A program made the translations under genes and the position numbers. A stretch of 64,000 nucleotides of DNA from Pseudomonas saponiphila (GTDB taxonomy: Bacteria; Pseudomonadota; Gammaproteobacteria; Pseudomonadales; Pseudomonadaceae). The notes under the pieces are model-generated. The model was not told the origin of the DNA, did not search any database, and was given only the letters and a program-made list of their open reading frames with translations. The stretch is taken from the NCBI RefSeq assembly GCF_900105185.1, contig NZ_FNTJ01000001.1, forward strand, positions 2,562,501-2,626,500, given 5' to 3'. Shown here piece by piece: positions 8,454 to 17,434 of the stretch (position 1 is its first letter; the number at the start of each line of letters is the position of its first letter).

Positions 8454-9995
8454 CTACTCCAGCTTCAGGGCCAGCCCTTGCGCCTGGGGCAGGGGATTGT
8501 GCATCAGCCGGCCGACCACCAGGGCGCCTAGCAGGGCCAGCAGGCCCGCTACCGCTAGCACCAGCCCGAAGCCGCCGACAAACGCCTGCTGCGCCAGGGG
8601 CTCAACCATGGCCCGGGCTTGTGGTGGCAGGCCGGCCAGGGCGCCGGGCATGTCCCCGGCCACCACGCGGGAGGCAATGTCCGGCGCGTATAGCGTCCAG
8701 TTGCCGGGCAGTTGCCGCAGGCTGCCTTGCAACAGCTGTTGGGTATGGCTGGCCAGCAGCGCGCCGAACACGCCGATGGCCAGCATGATGGCGCTGAAGC
8801 GCATGGTGGTGCTCATGCCCGAGGCCATGCCGGTGCGCTCCCGGGGGACGCAGGCCATGATGTTTTTCTGCGTGTCGCCGTTGAGCAGGCCGGCCCCGGC
8901 GCCGGTCACGGCAATCGCCAGGGCGAAGCTCAGGTAGCCGCCGCTGTGCACCGCCCAGGCGCTGAGCAGGTTGCCGCCGCCGACCAGGGTCAGCCCGGCG
9001 GCCATCAGGGTTGCCGGAGCATAACGTCCTGCCAGGCGCGCGCCGATCCGTGGGCAGATGAGCATGGTCAGGGCGAAGGGCAGCATGCCCAGGCCCGAGG
9101 CAATGGCCGAGAAGCCCAGGCCGTTCTGCAGGTAGAAGGGCAGCAGGGTCATCATCACCTGGGCGCAGCCGGCGTAGGCGAACATGCCCAGCAGGGCGCC
9201 GATGAAACGCGGATGACGGAACAGCTGCAGATCCACCATGGGCCGGCGTTGCAGGCGTTCGATCAGCACGAACAGGCCCAGCAGGGCGACGCCTGCCAGC
9301 AGCCGGGTGGTGGTGGCCGGGTGGCCCCAGCCGATGCGATTGGCTTCGATCAGGCCCCAGATCAGGCACAGCAGGCTGGCGCTGAAGGCCAGGCTGCCCC
9401 AGGGATCGAGGCGCGCGGCCTGGGTATCTCGGGATTCGGGCACATTGCGCAGCACGCTCCACAACAGCAGGGCGCCCACCGGCAGGTTGAAGTAGAAGAT
9501 CCAGCGCCAGCCGCAGTATTCGGTGATCAGCCCGCCGACCGTGGGCGCGGCGGTCATCGCCATGCCCATGCAAGCGCCCCAGAAGGCCCAGGCCCTGGCC
9601 CGCTCCACCTCGTCATGGAAGGTGTGGCCGATGGAAGCCAGGGCCGAGGTCAGCAGCAGCGCCGCGCCCACGCCCTTGAAGGCTCGGGCGATGTCCAGCA
9701 GCAGCGCATTGGGGGCGGCGCCGCAGCCCAGGGAAGCGAGGATGAACAGGCCCAGGCCGCAGAGCAGGGTCTTTCGGCGCCCGAAGCGGTCGGCCAGGCT
9801 GCCCGCCGGCAGCAGCAAGGCGGCAAAGGCCAGCATGTAGGCACTGACCACCCATTCGATATCGGCGAAGTTGGCCCCCAGGTCGCGGGCGATGCTCGGC
9901 AGGGCGACGGCGACGATGTTGGTGTCGAGGACGATCAGCGAGCAGACCCCGGAAGCGGTCAGCAGGGTTGCCCGCGGGTTGACGGGGCGGCTCAT
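8454..9995 (-). CDS. MFS drug exporter, DHA2 (EmrB/QacA-like, 14-TM) family
   Basis: Predicted proton-coupled efflux permease of the inner membrane, 513 aa with about 14 hydrophobic segments. Motifs seen: LDTNIVAVALPSIARDLG in TM1 (motif D1 type), GSLADRFGRRKTLLCG in the loop between TM2 and TM3 (motif A), and the TM5 region GWRWIFYFNLPVG (motif C-like) typical of DHA2 pumps. The ATG at 9995 (MSRPVN) is chosen; the open frame upstream of it lacks family similarity. It is divergent from a LysR-type regulator gene (start near 10237), a classic arrangement in which the regulator controls the exporter. The substrate is unknown. Confidence 0.88.
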   Translation of the reverse strand: MSRPVNPRATLLTASGVCSLIVLDTNIVAVALPSIARDLGANFADIEWVVSAYMLAFAALLLPAGSLADRFGRRKTLLCGLGLFILASLGCGAAPNALLLDIARAFKGVGAALLLTSALASIGHTFHDEVERARAWAFWGACMGMAMTAAPTVGGLITEYCGWRWIFYFNLPVGALLLWSVLRNVPESRDTQAARLDPWGSLAFSASLLCLIWGLIEANRIGWGHPATTTRLLAGVALLGLFVLIERLQRRPMVDLQLFRHPRFIGALLGMFAYAGCAQVMMTLLPFYLQNGLGFSAIASGLGMLPFALTMLICPRIGARLAGRYAPATLMAAGLTLVGGGNLLSAWAVHSGGYLSFALAIAVTGAGAGLLNGDTQKNIMACVPRERTGMASGMSTTMRFSAIMLAIGVFGALLASHTQQLLQGSLRQLPGNWTLYAPDIASRVVAGDMPGALAGLPPQARAMVEPLAQQAFVGGFGLVLAVAGLLALLGALVVGRLMHNPLPQAQGLALKLE

Positions 9996-10236
9996 GGCGC
10001 AGTCCGCCGGTTGCGCAGGCTGTGGGGAGTGTCCGGGGTGCAGATTGCTTTGTAGGCAATGCCGAGTCGAGTGTGCCCGGCCACGGCGTTGTGTAGGCCG
10101 CAACAGACGATCATTGCCGGAAACAGCGGTTTGACGGACATGGCAGAGGCTCTCTACTGTGAAGGTCCGCCCAGCTTATCCCGGGCTTTGCGGGCTTTTG
10201 TTAGCCGCCAAGCGCCAGTTCATTACCTTTGAGCTA
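9996..10236. promoter_or_regulatory. Divergent promoter region, MFS exporter / LysR regulator
   Basis: 241 bp between two divergent starts. By LysR-family precedent the operator (an interrupted palindrome with T-N11-A) should lie here, but I cannot single out one site with confidence. Confidence 0.45.
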
Positions 10237-11127
10237 ATGCCGTTTATGGAAATTCGCCACTTTCGCTACTTCCTCGCCGTGGCCCGGCAACGCAATTTCA
10301 CCCGTGCCGCCGAGCAGTTGGGGATTGCCCCGCCGACCTTGAGCCGGCAGATCCAGGACATGGAAAAAGCCCTCGGCACCCGCCTGTTCGTGCGTCAGCA
10401 GCGCGAGGTCAGCCTCACCGAAGCCGGTGCCACCTTGCTCATGGAGGCCGAAGCCACGGTGCGCCAGTTCGAGTTCGCCCAGCGCAATGCCCAGCGCGCG
10501 GGACGGGGCGAGATCGGTCATATCGAGCTGGGTTATGTGGCGTCGGCGGTGTACGGCGGGTTGCTGCAGAAGCAGGTGCAGGGTTTCAGCCGCGATTGTC
10601 CGGACGTCAGCCTGAATGTGCGGGAGTGTCCGATGGCGACCCTGCCGGCGCGGGTCGCCGACGGGCGCCTGGATGTCGGCTACATCCGTTCGCCCATGAC
10701 CCTGCCCGAGGGCGTCGAGGCCATTGCCCTGGACGCTGAAGGCTTCGTCCTGGCGCTGTCCGCCGAGTCCTGGCTGTGCCGCCTGCCGCAGATCGCCTCC
10801 GAGCACCTGCTCAATGAAACCTTCATCCTTCCGGAACAGATCAGCGGCACCTTGCAGGTCGCGGCCCAGGGGGCCTATGCCCCGAAACTGGGCGCCCAGC
10901 CCGGTGGCCTGGTGGCGGTACTGGCCCTGGTATCCCTGGGGCAGGGCGTGGCGGTGGTACCCGAATCGGTGGTGGGCCATGTCAACCTGCCCAACGTTGT
11001 GTACCGGCCCATCGGCGGCAGCTCGGCAAGTTCCTGGCTGTCGTTGATTCACCGGCGTTTCGAACAGGCGCCGGCGGTGGTGCGCTACATCGAGCAGGTG
11101 CGTCGCGAGTACCGGCGCAAGGCTTGA
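10237..11127 (+). CDS. LysR-family transcriptional regulator
   Basis: LysR-type regulator of about 296 aa. The N-terminal winged helix-turn-helix reads MEIRHFRYFLAVARQRNF then TRAAEQLGIAPPTLSRQIQ, with the usual LEKALGTRLF-like continuation (MEKALGTRLFVRQQREVSL). The periplasmic-binding-protein-like effector domain follows from about residue 90. Two starts are possible: ATG at 10237 (MPFMEIR) and ATG at 10246 (MEIRHF); spacing to a weak GAG site favours 10237, family convention favours 10246. It probably controls the divergent MFS exporter. The effector is not predictable. Confidence 0.9.
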   Translation: MPFMEIRHFRYFLAVARQRNFTRAAEQLGIAPPTLSRQIQDMEKALGTRLFVRQQREVSLTEAGATLLMEAEATVRQFEFAQRNAQRAGRGEIGHIELGYVASAVYGGLLQKQVQGFSRDCPDVSLNVRECPMATLPARVADGRLDVGYIRSPMTLPEGVEAIALDAEGFVLALSAESWLCRLPQIASEHLLNETFILPEQISGTLQVAAQGAYAPKLGAQPGGLVAVLALVSLGQGVAVVPESVVGHVNLPNVVYRPIGGSSASSWLSLIHRRFEQAPAVVRYIEQVRREYRRKA

Positions 11128-11202
11128 TAGCGCGTGTTCAAGGGCGCGCCCGGCGCGCATAATCCCCGGGCCGTTTCCTACCCTTCAGGAGTTATGCCGT
11201 TG

Positions 11203-11580
11203 ATGCTTGATCACCTGGACCATCTGGTACTGACCACCGTCGATCCCGTGGCTGCCGAGGACTTCTATGTGCGGGTGCTGGGGATGGGCCTGGAAACCTT
11301 TGCCGGAGGGCGCAAGGCCTTCAAGTACGGCAATCAGAAGATCAACCTGCACGTGCGCGGTCAGGAATTCGAGCCCAAGGCCCACCTGCCGGTGCCGGGG
11401 GCGCTGGACCTGTGCTCTATCGCCAGCGTGCCCCTGGAGCAGGTGATTGCTCACCTGCAGCGGGTCAACTGGCCGATCATCGAAGGGCCAGTGCCGCGCA
11501 CCGGTGCCACGGGGCCGATCCGCTCGGTGTACCTGCGGGATCCGGACTTGAACCTGATCGAGATTTCCGAGCTGCTCTAG
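11203..11580 (+). CDS. VOC-family (glyoxalase/bleomycin-resistance fold) protein
   Basis: Single VOC module of about 125 aa with paired beta-alpha-beta-beta-beta repeats. The first metal-ligand strand is DHLDHLVLTTVD (His), and the C-terminal strand RSVYLRDPDLNLIEISE carries the conserved Glu. This pattern is typical of small metal-dependent lyases or resistance proteins related to virulence-associated VOC proteins (YRDP-like DPDxNxIE motif). The start was chosen as ATG 11203, 11 bp after the AGGAG at 11187-11191; ATG 11194 is in frame but lies too close to that site. No functional partner is adjacent; the LysR gene ends 75 bp upstream. Substrate unknown. Confidence 0.8.
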   Translation: MLDHLDHLVLTTVDPVAAEDFYVRVLGMGLETFAGGRKAFKYGNQKINLHVRGQEFEPKAHLPVPGALDLCSIASVPLEQVIAHLQRVNWPIIEGPVPRTGATGPIRSVYLRDPDLNLIEISELL

Positions 11581-11922
11581 CACCGGCCAGGGGGATGCCG
11601 GATAAAGTTTTGTAATGATTTCCCGCTGGGGAATCGGCCCGTCCTGGCTGTAATCTCCAAGTCCGTTTTTTCACTCAGGACTTGCATGAACACGCTCTCG
11701 GAGCCCCCCAGTCGGCGCTCTTTCCTTGTTTCGCCCCATGACCTATCGCGCCATTCGCTCGCACTGAGGCCTTGCTCTTCAGGCAGCCATTCTCCCGGCC
11801 GCACTTTTCTGGCATTTGCCACATCCTTTTCTGACCAGCCCGCTCCCAAGATCTCGCAGTTCCTGCGTCTTGGCGCTCGCTCGCGTCTGGCCGTTTGAAT
11901 TTTCCGGAGAACTTGAGTCGTT
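11581..11922 (+). promoter_or_regulatory. Long leader region upstream of the terC-like gene
   Basis: 342 bp between the VOC gene and the TerC start. It must hold the promoter and an untranslated leader. In many bacteria TerC genes follow a manganese-sensing yybP-ykoY riboswitch, but I could not find its conserved core here. The region does contain a small open frame with a good ribosome site (see 11686-11898). Confidence 0.45.
11686..11898 (+). CDS. Possible 70-aa leader ORF upstream of terC
   Basis: Open frame of 70 codons beginning with ATG behind AGGA (spacing 5) and ending 24 bp before the TerC start. The product is Ser/Arg/Pro/Leu rich (MNTLSEPPSRRSFL...), has no membrane segment and matches no family I know. 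Its position right before a membrane-transporter gene suggests a translated leader, but a chance frame in GC-rich DNA is equally possible. Not recognised. Confidence 0.25.
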   Translation: MNTLSEPPSRRSFLVSPHDLSRHSLALRPCSSGSHSPGRTFLAFATSFSDQPAPKISQFLRLGARSRLAV

Positions 11923-12361
11923 ATGGAATGGATTGCAGACCCCACGGCCTGGCTTGGCCTGTTGACCCTGATCGTCCTGGAGCTGGTACTGGGCATCGAC
12001 AACCTGGTGTTCATCGCCATCCTCGCGGACAAGCTGCCGCCGGAGCAGCGTGACCGCGCGCGGCTGATCGGCCTGTCCCTGGCATTGCTGATGCGCCTGG
12101 GCCTGCTGGCCAGCATCTCGTGGATGGTGACCCTGACCCAGCCGCTGTTCGAAGTGCTTGGGCACAGCTTCTCCGGCCGTGACCTGATCATGCTGTTCGG
12201 CGGTGTGTTCCTGTTGTTCAAGGCCACCATGGAGTTGCACGAACGCCTGGAGGGCCATGTCAGCCAGCGCGCGGGCAGCACCACTTACGCCCTGTTCTGG
12301 CCGATCGTGGCGCAGATTGTGGTGCTCGATGCAGTGTTCTCCCTGGACGCGGTGATCACCG
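11923..12361 (+). pseudogene. terC-like gene, 5' fragment (TerC membrane domain), disrupted by IS21 element
   Basis: The first 146 codons of a TerC-family integral membrane protein (TMS domain, start [19 protein letters not shown]) with the conserved acidic motifs [11 protein letters not shown] and [11 protein letters not shown]. TerC proteins of this type are linked to metal-ion export and tellurite resistance. The insertion falls after the codon for Thr146 of DAVIT. Translation would run into the IS, adding 14 foreign residues and stopping at 12405. Removing the IS plus one 7-bp target copy restores the frame exactly with the 3' part at 15010, giving a protein of about 520 aa. The fragment keeps only the first part of the membrane domain and is expected to be non-functional. 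Confidence 0.93.
12355..12361. repeat. Target-site duplication, left copy (ATCACCG)
   Basis: The 7-bp ATCACCG directly abuts the left IS end (TGCGG at 12362) and recurs directly after the right end at 15003-15009. Loss of one copy plus the IS rebuilds the TerC codons for Val-Ile-Thr-Ala-Val. Confidence 0.92.
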
Positions 12362-12367
12362 TGCGGA

Positions 12368-12459
12368 TTTCGGTGAACGTGACCGAGCGTTTCGCTAATA
12401 CGTGACCGGTGCTTCCACCCCGGTTGCGCGGGTTCTGGATTGTAATCGCATCGGTCACG
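12368..12459. repeat. IS21 left-end terminal repeat cluster
   Basis: Repeats of the form TTTCGn-N6-CGTGACCG. The core octamer CGTGACCG is at 12378-12385 and 12401-12408 (23 bp apart), and the inverted core CGGTCACG is at 12452-12459. IS21 elements carry such multiple internal end repeats as IstA binding sites. Confidence 0.85.
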
Positions 12460-13204
12460 ATGCGGCTTGTTCCTCGGCTTTTTTTCGGCGCAGCGACTCG
12501 CCTTTCATCGTCAGTCGGTAGGCGTTGTGCACCAGGCGGTCGAGGATGGCATCGGCCAGGGTCGGGTCGTTGATCCAGCCGTGCCAGTGCTCGATGGGCA
12601 GTTGGCTCGTCAGGATGGTGGAGCGGCTGCCAGCGCGGTCGTCGATCACCTCCAGCAGGTCATGCCGGGCTCCTTCCTCCAGCGGGGCTAGCGCCCAGTC
12701 GTCCAGCACCAGGACGTCGACCTTTGCCAGCTGTTGCAGGGTACGGCCGAAGCTGCCGTCGCCATGAGCGATGCGCAGTTGTTCCAGCAGGCGCGGGGTG
12801 CGCAGGTACAGGGTGCTATAGCCCTGGCGGCAGGCCTGGTTGCCCAGGGCGCAGGCCAGCCAGGTTTTGCCGGCACCGGTCGGGCCGGTCAGCAGCAGGT
12901 TGTGCTGCTGGCGGATCCAGTCGCCACTGGCCAGGGTGGCGATCAGACGCTCGTCCAGGGCGCGTCCGGTGCGGCGGTCGAGATCTTCCAGGCAGGCGTT
13001 GGCGTACTTGAGCTTGGCCTTCTTGCGCAGCCGTACCAGGCGCTGGTTGTCACGCCAGGCCAGTTCGCGGTCGAGCAGTAGGCCGAGGCGTTCATCGAAG
13101 CTCAGGCTGTGGCTGGCCGGCAGCGTCCATTGCTCTTCCAGGGCGCGGGCCATGCCGTCCAGGCGTAGCTGGTGCAGTTGATTCAGGGTGTGTTGCGGCA
13201 TCAT
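12455..13204 (-). CDS. istB: IstB-type AAA+ ATPase transposition helper
   Basis: ATP-binding regulator that works with the IstA transposase in target choice and strand transfer (DnaC-like AAA+ protein). 249 aa, normal for IstB. It begins [19 protein letters not shown], has Walker A ([14 protein letters not shown]) and Walker B ([14 protein letters not shown]), and a C-terminal arginine-rich tail. The start was placed at the ATG at 13204; the longer frame upstream reads through istA sequence. Its start lies inside the istA 3' end (113-bp overlap in a different frame), suggesting coupled translation. The stop lies within the terminal repeat region. Confidence 0.93.
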   Translation of the reverse strand: MMPQHTLNQLHQLRLDGMARALEEQWTLPASHSLSFDERLGLLLDRELAWRDNQRLVRLRKKAKLKYANACLEDLDRRTGRALDERLIATLASGDWIRQQHNLLLTGPTGAGKTWLACALGNQACRQGYSTLYLRTPRLLEQLRIAHGDGSFGRTLQQLAKVDVLVLDDWALAPLEEGARHDLLEVIDDRAGSRSTILTSQLPIEHWHGWINDPTLADAILDRLVHNAYRLTMKGESLRRKKAEEQAAS

Positions 13205-14777
13205 CGAACAGCTCCTGTTGCGGGGGTTGGTAGTAGTCGGCGCCACGGACGTTCTCGTGGTCGCCGGGTAAGGTCGTTTCGGCGGCACGCTGGGGCAGCG
13301 GCTGTTGATCCAGGCCTTGCTGGAGCAGGTTGCGCACGCTGCGCCCGGTGAAGGCGCGCAGGTGTACGGCACGTTCGGCAGCGGCTTCCAGGCGTGCATT
13401 GCCATAGCGCCGGGCCAGCGAGAGCAGGCCGAGGCAGGCGCGGTAGCCCATCTCCGGGTGCGGCTTGTGGGTCAGTTGGTGATCGATCAGTTGGCGCGTG
13501 TAGGGGCCGATCCGCGCGCCCCAGTCGAGCAGGCGTTGTGGCGTCCATTCGCGATGCGCCTGGTGCGCCGCGGGCATGTGCTCGCGCTGGGTACTGTAAG
13601 CGCCGCGTCGCCCCAGCAGCAGGTGGCTGGCCACCCGCCGGTTGCCATGCAGCACTTCCAGGGTGTGTGCCGTCAGTCGCACGTCCACGTTCTGCCGGGC
13701 CAGGGCGGAGGGCACGCTGTAGAAGCTGCCATTGACCTCGATGTGGTAGTCGATGCTGACCTTGCAGCGCTTGAAGGTGGCGACCTCGTAGGGATGCACC
13801 GGCAGCGCTCGCAAGGCCGGGCGATCCAGGCGCTCGAACCAGTCGCGCCGGCAGCCATCGAGCCGCTTGAACGGGCGCCGATTCAGATCCTCCAGCAGCT
13901 CGGCGATGGCCTGGTTAAGCGCATGCAGGCTGAAGAACTGCCGATGGCGCAGCCGCGCCATGATCCAGCGCTCGACCACCTGCACCGCCACCTCGGCCTT
14001 GGCCTTGTCCTGAGGCTTGCGTGGCCGTGCCGGCAGGATCACCGTCTGGTAATGACGCGCGCACTCCAGCGTGGCCCGGTTCAGGCCCGGCTCGTAGCGA
14101 TCCGGCTGGGCGACCAGGGCGCGCGGATTGTCCGGCACAACCATTTCCGGCACGCCGCCAAAGTAGGTCAGAGCCTGGCCCAGCGAGGTCAGCCAGTCCA
14201 CCTGGGTTTCGCCTGGCGTCGCGCAGGCATAGGTGTAATTCGAGGCGCCCAGGGCGGCGACGAAGATGTGCGCCCGGCGCACTTCGCCGGTGGCCGGGTC
14301 GACCACCGGCAGCGTCGGCCCGGCATAGTCGATGAATAGCTTCTCGCCCGCACGGTGCAGCTGACGCATCGAACGTTTGAGCGTCTGGGCGTAGCGCCGG
14401 TAGTGCTCGACGAACTGGGTGTAGCGGTAGGTCGGCTGGCCCGCATGCGCGGCGAGATATTCCTCCCACAGCAGCTGCAAGGTCACGCCCTTGCGTCGCA
14501 ACTCGCGGTGGATGCTCAGCACATCGGGCAGCACTCGCTCACCGCGCGGCTTGTTCGTCGACGTCGGTGCAAACAAGGCGGCCGCCAGCGCGGCCTCGTC
14601 CATGGCCACCAGCGCCGGCCAGTCCAGCCCGGCCACCCGCGCCGCCGCGATGTACTTGCTAACCACGCCCTTGGACAGCTGCAAGGCACGGGCAATCTTC
14701 TCGTGGGACAAGCCGGCCTCAAACTTGAGGCGCAGACATTCTTTGATGTTTCGCATGGCTACTCGCGGCGCCGCCAT
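13092..14777 (-). CDS. istA: IstA-type DDE transposase of IS21 family
   Basis: Transposase that cuts and joins the IS ends. 561 aa. It has an N-terminal helix-turn-helix ([23 protein letters not shown], then [13 protein letters not shown]) followed by an rve-type catalytic core. The probable DDE triad is Asp150 (KLFIDYAGP), Asp216 ([10 protein letters not shown]) and Glu262 ([12 protein letters not shown]). The C-terminal part is typical of IstA (Mu-transposase-like beta barrel). The start at 14777 has a strong ribosome site (GGGAGAGG). About 38 residues at the C-terminus continue past the istB start codons, more than the 1-4 bp overlap of many IS21 members. Confidence 0.94.
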   Translation of the reverse strand: MAAPRVAMRNIKECLRLKFEAGLSHEKIARALQLSKGVVSKYIAAARVAGLDWPALVAMDEAALAAALFAPTSTNKPRGERVLPDVLSIHRELRRKGVTLQLLWEEYLAAHAGQPTYRYTQFVEHYRRYAQTLKRSMRQLHRAGEKLFIDYAGPTLPVVDPATGEVRRAHIFVAALGASNYTYACATPGETQVDWLTSLGQALTYFGGVPEMVVPDNPRALVAQPDRYEPGLNRATLECARHYQTVILPARPRKPQDKAKAEVAVQVVERWIMARLRHRQFFSLHALNQAIAELLEDLNRRPFKRLDGCRRDWFERLDRPALRALPVHPYEVATFKRCKVSIDYHIEVNGSFYSVPSALARQNVDVRLTAHTLEVLHGNRRVASHLLLGRRGAYSTQREHMPAAHQAHREWTPQRLLDWGARIGPYTRQLIDHQLTHKPHPEMGYRACLGLLSLARRYGNARLEAAAERAVHLRAFTGRSVRNLLQQGLDQQPLPQRAAETTLPGDHENVRGADYYQPPQQELFDDAATHPESTAPATPGRHGPRPGRAMDAAGQPQPELR

Positions 14778-14841
14778 CTTCCTCTCCCGAAATCGGTCGA
14801 GGATGGCGGCGCATCAGGTCATGCGCAACGAAGGGGAAGGC

Positions 14842-14985
14842 TTTCGCTAAGTCGTGACCGGCGATTTCGGTAAGCCGTGACCACCTGTTTCGGAACAGGC
14901 GGAAAATCGGTCACGTTGCTACCGAAATGAGCGGTCACGCGTTAGCGAAATGACCGGTCACGATCAACCGAAACGGCCGGTCACG
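14842..14985. repeat. IS21 right-end terminal repeat array with converging half-arrays
   Basis: TTTCG at 14842, 14865 and 14888 with cores CGTGACC(G) at 14853 and 14876 run in the plus direction at exact 23-bp steps. Inverted cores CGGTCACG follow at 14908, 14932, 14955 and 14978 (steps 24, 23, 23). The two half-arrays meet at a small hairpin, CCTGTTTCGGAACAGG, at 14884-14899. These are probable IstA binding sites. Confidence 0.85.
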
Positions 14986-15002
14986 GTGCTCCGAAATCCG
15001 CA

Positions 15003-15009
15003 ATCACCG
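15003..15009. repeat. Target-site duplication, right copy (ATCACCG)
   Basis: Second copy of the 7-bp target duplication, directly after the CCGCA end of the IS; it pairs with 12355-12361. Confidence 0.92.
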
Positions 15010-16133
15010 CGGTGGGCATGGTCGAGCACTTGGCGGTGATGATGATCGCGGTGGTGGTGTCCATCGCTGTGATGATCGTTGCCAGCAAGCCGCTGACCCG
15101 CTTCGTCAACGCTCACCCGACGGTGATCATGCTGTGCCTGGGCTTCTTGATGATGATCGGCTTCAGCCTGACCGCCGAGGGCCTGGGCTTCCATATTCCC
15201 AAGGGCTACCTGTACGCGGCCATCGGCTTCTCGATCCTGATCGAGGTGTTCAACCAGGTCGCCCGGGCTCGGCGCAAGAAATCCATGCAGGGCCTGCGTC
15301 CGATGCGTGAGCGCACGGCCTATGCGGTGATGCGCCTGCTGGGCGGACGCAAGCTGGCGGCGGAAGAGGTGGGCGAGGAGATTGCCGATCTGCTGGAAGA
15401 TGGCGAGACGCCCAGCCGCGAGCTGTTCGACCGCCGCGAGCGGGTGATGATCAGCGGCGTCCTGCAACTGGCGGAGCGGCCGATCCGCAGCCTGATGACG
15501 GTGCGCGCCGAAGTCGACTGCATTGACCTGACCGACAGCCCGGAAAGCATTCGGACCAAGCTGATGCATTCGTCCTACTCGCGCCTGCCGCTGATTCGCG
15601 ATGGCGCGGTGGATGAACCCCTGGGCTTTGTGCACAAGAAGGAGCTGCTCAAGGAATACCTGGCGGGCAACCAGCCGAACCTTGAGCACCTGGCGCGCAA
15701 GACCATCAACCTGCTGGAGAGCTTTTCGATCCTCAACGCGCTGGAGCAGATGCGCAAGGCGTCGACCCACATCGCCTTCGTGATCAACGAATTCGGCGAC
15801 TTCATGGGCATTCTGACCATGACCGACATTCTCGAATCCATCGCTGGCGAGCTGCCGGACGCCAGTGAGATCGAGGGACCGGACGTGGTGGAGCAAGAGG
15901 GCGGCTTTCTGGTCAACGGTGCGCTGAACCTGCCGCAGGTGCGTCAGCGCACCGGCTTTGGCGCCGAGCCCACCGAGGACTACCAGACCCTGGCCGGCCT
16001 GGTGATGAGCCTGCTGGACCGCTTGCCGATCAAGGGCGACCGAGTGGAGTGGGGCGGTTGGACGCTTCAGGTCAAGGCCGTGGAAGAGCGCCGGGTGACC
16101 CAGGTGCTGCTGGCGCGGCAGGTCGCGGACTGA
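15010..16133 (+). pseudogene. terC-like gene, 3' fragment (rest of TerC domain, CBS pair, CorC_HlyC domain)
   Basis: The remaining 374 codons of the split TerC-family gene. Membrane segments continue (VVVSIAVMIVASKPLTRFV and the helix near GYLYAAIGFSILIEVF). A cytoplasmic part follows with two CBS motifs (PIRSLMTVRAEVDCIDLTD, and THIAFVINEFGDFMGILTMTD), and a C-terminal transporter-associated (CorC_HlyC) domain from about VEQEGGFLVNGALNL. It resembles the YoaE/YegH-type TerC-CBS proteins. An internal GTG (15012) or ATG (15018) could start a truncated product lacking the first helices, but no good ribosome site is visible inside the IS end. Ends at the normal stop. Confidence 0.92.
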
Positions 16134-16267
16134 GCGATTGGCGAGGGCGCCAGCCCTGGCCGCGCCTCTGCCCCTGATGGGATGTCGGCGGCGATGTGCT
16201 TATGCATATCGTCGCCGCTGGCGTTTGCTCAGGCGCCGTTGACCTGCTTGAGCGGGTCGTTCTCTGG

Positions 16268-17434
16268 TTATGCGGGCAAGGCGCATGCCTTGTTGGGCCG
16301 GGGCTGGGCCTTGAGCCAGTTGTCCAGGCGGCGGGCAATGCGTTCGCTGGCGTGGCCGTCGCCATAGGGGCTGTGCACCCGGCTCATGCGGGCATGGAGT
16401 TGTGCATTGTCTAGCAGTTCTGAGGCATGCCGCACAATGCGCTCGCGGTCGGTACCCACAAGCAGCACCGTGCCTCCTTTCAGCGCCGACGGTCGCTCGG
16501 TCACCTCCCGCAGCACCAGCAGCGGCTTACCGATGGCGGGTGCTTCCTCCTGAATGCCGCCGGAGTCACTGAGGATCAAGTACGAGCGCGCCATCAGCCA
16601 GACAAAATGCTGATAGTCCTGAGGCGCTATCAGGTAGATGTTGGGCGTATCCGAGAGCAGGTCACCGACCACGCTCTGTACCTGTGGGTTGAGGTGTACC
16701 GGGTAGACGAACTGCACATCCGGATAGCGCTGGGCCAGGATTGCCAGGGCCTGGCAGATATGGCGGACACCCTGGCCGAAGTTTTCCCGGCGATGGCTGG
16801 TGATCAGCACCATGCGCCGGTTGTGTTCCAGCACCGCCAGGGGCGAATCGATGGCGGGGCTCCATTGGCTCTGTTGCTGGTGCTGCCGCATCCAGCGCAG
16901 CGCATCGATCACCGTATTGCCGGTGACCTCGATGCTGTCCGCGGGAACGTTTTCCCGCAGCAGGTTGGCTTTGGCCTCGGCGGTCGGAGCGAAGTGCAGG
17001 TCGGCGATGACCCCGGTCAGGCGCCGGTTGGCTTCCTCGGGCCAGGGCGTCCTGAGGTCGCCCGAACGCAGCCCGGCCTCGACATGACCGATGGGCAACT
17101 GGCGGTTGAAGGCGGCGAGGGCGGTGATGAAGCTGGTGGTGGTATCGCCATGGACCAGGACGATATCCGGTTGCAGGCGTTCGAGGGTGATGTCCAGGTG
17201 CTTCAGCAACTGTTGCGAGAGGCCATTAAGGGATTGGCCGTGGGTCATCACTTCCAGGTCTTGGTCGACTTGCAGTTCGAAGGCGTCCAGGACCTGCTTG
17301 AGCATTTCCCGGTGCTGCCCGGTGGAGCATATATGCAGTTGCAGACCGGGCCAGTGCCTCAGCACCCGGGCCAGCGGCGCCATTTTGATTGCTTCCGGGC
17401 GCGTTCCAAAAACCATCATGATCTTAAAAGGCAT
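16268..17434 (-). CDS. wecB: UDP-N-acetylglucosamine 2-epimerase (non-hydrolysing)
   Basis: Interconverts UDP-GlcNAc and UDP-ManNAc for surface polysaccharide synthesis. 388 aa with the GT-B fold marks: MMVFGTRPEAIKMAPLARVL at the N-terminus, the STGQHREML loop, VLVHGDTTTS, GHVEAGLRSGD, the central TSHRRENFG and the UDP-binding LSDSGGIQEEAPAIGKPLLVLR motif. The ATG at 17434 is set by this N-terminus; the longer open frame upstream is not part of the family. It stands alone: no ManNAc dehydrogenase, glycosyltransferase or O-antigen gene is near, so it may feed a pathway encoded elsewhere. Confidence 0.92.
   Translation of the reverse strand: MPFKIMMVFGTRPEAIKMAPLARVLRHWPGLQLHICSTGQHREMLKQVLDAFELQVDQDLEVMTHGQSLNGLSQQLLKHLDITLERLQPDIVLVHGDTTTSFITALAAFNRQLPIGHVEAGLRSGDLRTPWPEEANRRLTGVIADLHFAPTAEAKANLLRENVPADSIEVTGNTVIDALRWMRQHQQQSQWSPAIDSPLAVLEHNRRMVLITSHRRENFGQGVRHICQALAILAQRYPDVQFVYPVHLNPQVQSVVGDLLSDTPNIYLIAPQDYQHFVWLMARSYLILSDSGGIQEEAPAIGKPLLVLREVTERPSALKGGTVLLVGTDRERIVRHASELLDNAQLHARMSRVHSPYGDGHASERIARRLDNWLKAQPRPNKACALPA

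Larger units (their letters stand above)
12362..15002. mobile_element. Complete IS21-family insertion sequence (2641 bp) in terC
   Basis: The element begins TGCGGATTTCGG and ends with the inverse, CCGAAATCCGCA, so it has the 5'-TG...CA-3' ends of the IS21 family. It encodes IstA (transposase) and IstB (AAA+ helper) on the minus strand with overlapping frames. It is flanked by a perfect 7-bp direct repeat, within the 4-8 bp usual for the family. Multiple 23-bp spaced copies of a CGTGACCG motif lie inside both ends. Both genes look intact and the target duplication is unmutated, so the insertion is probably recent and the element may still be active. The specific IS name was not determined. Confidence 0.95.

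Noticed and set aside
11581..11922. yybP-ykoY manganese riboswitch before terC
   Set aside because: Expected from the gene family, but the conserved core could not be found by eye.
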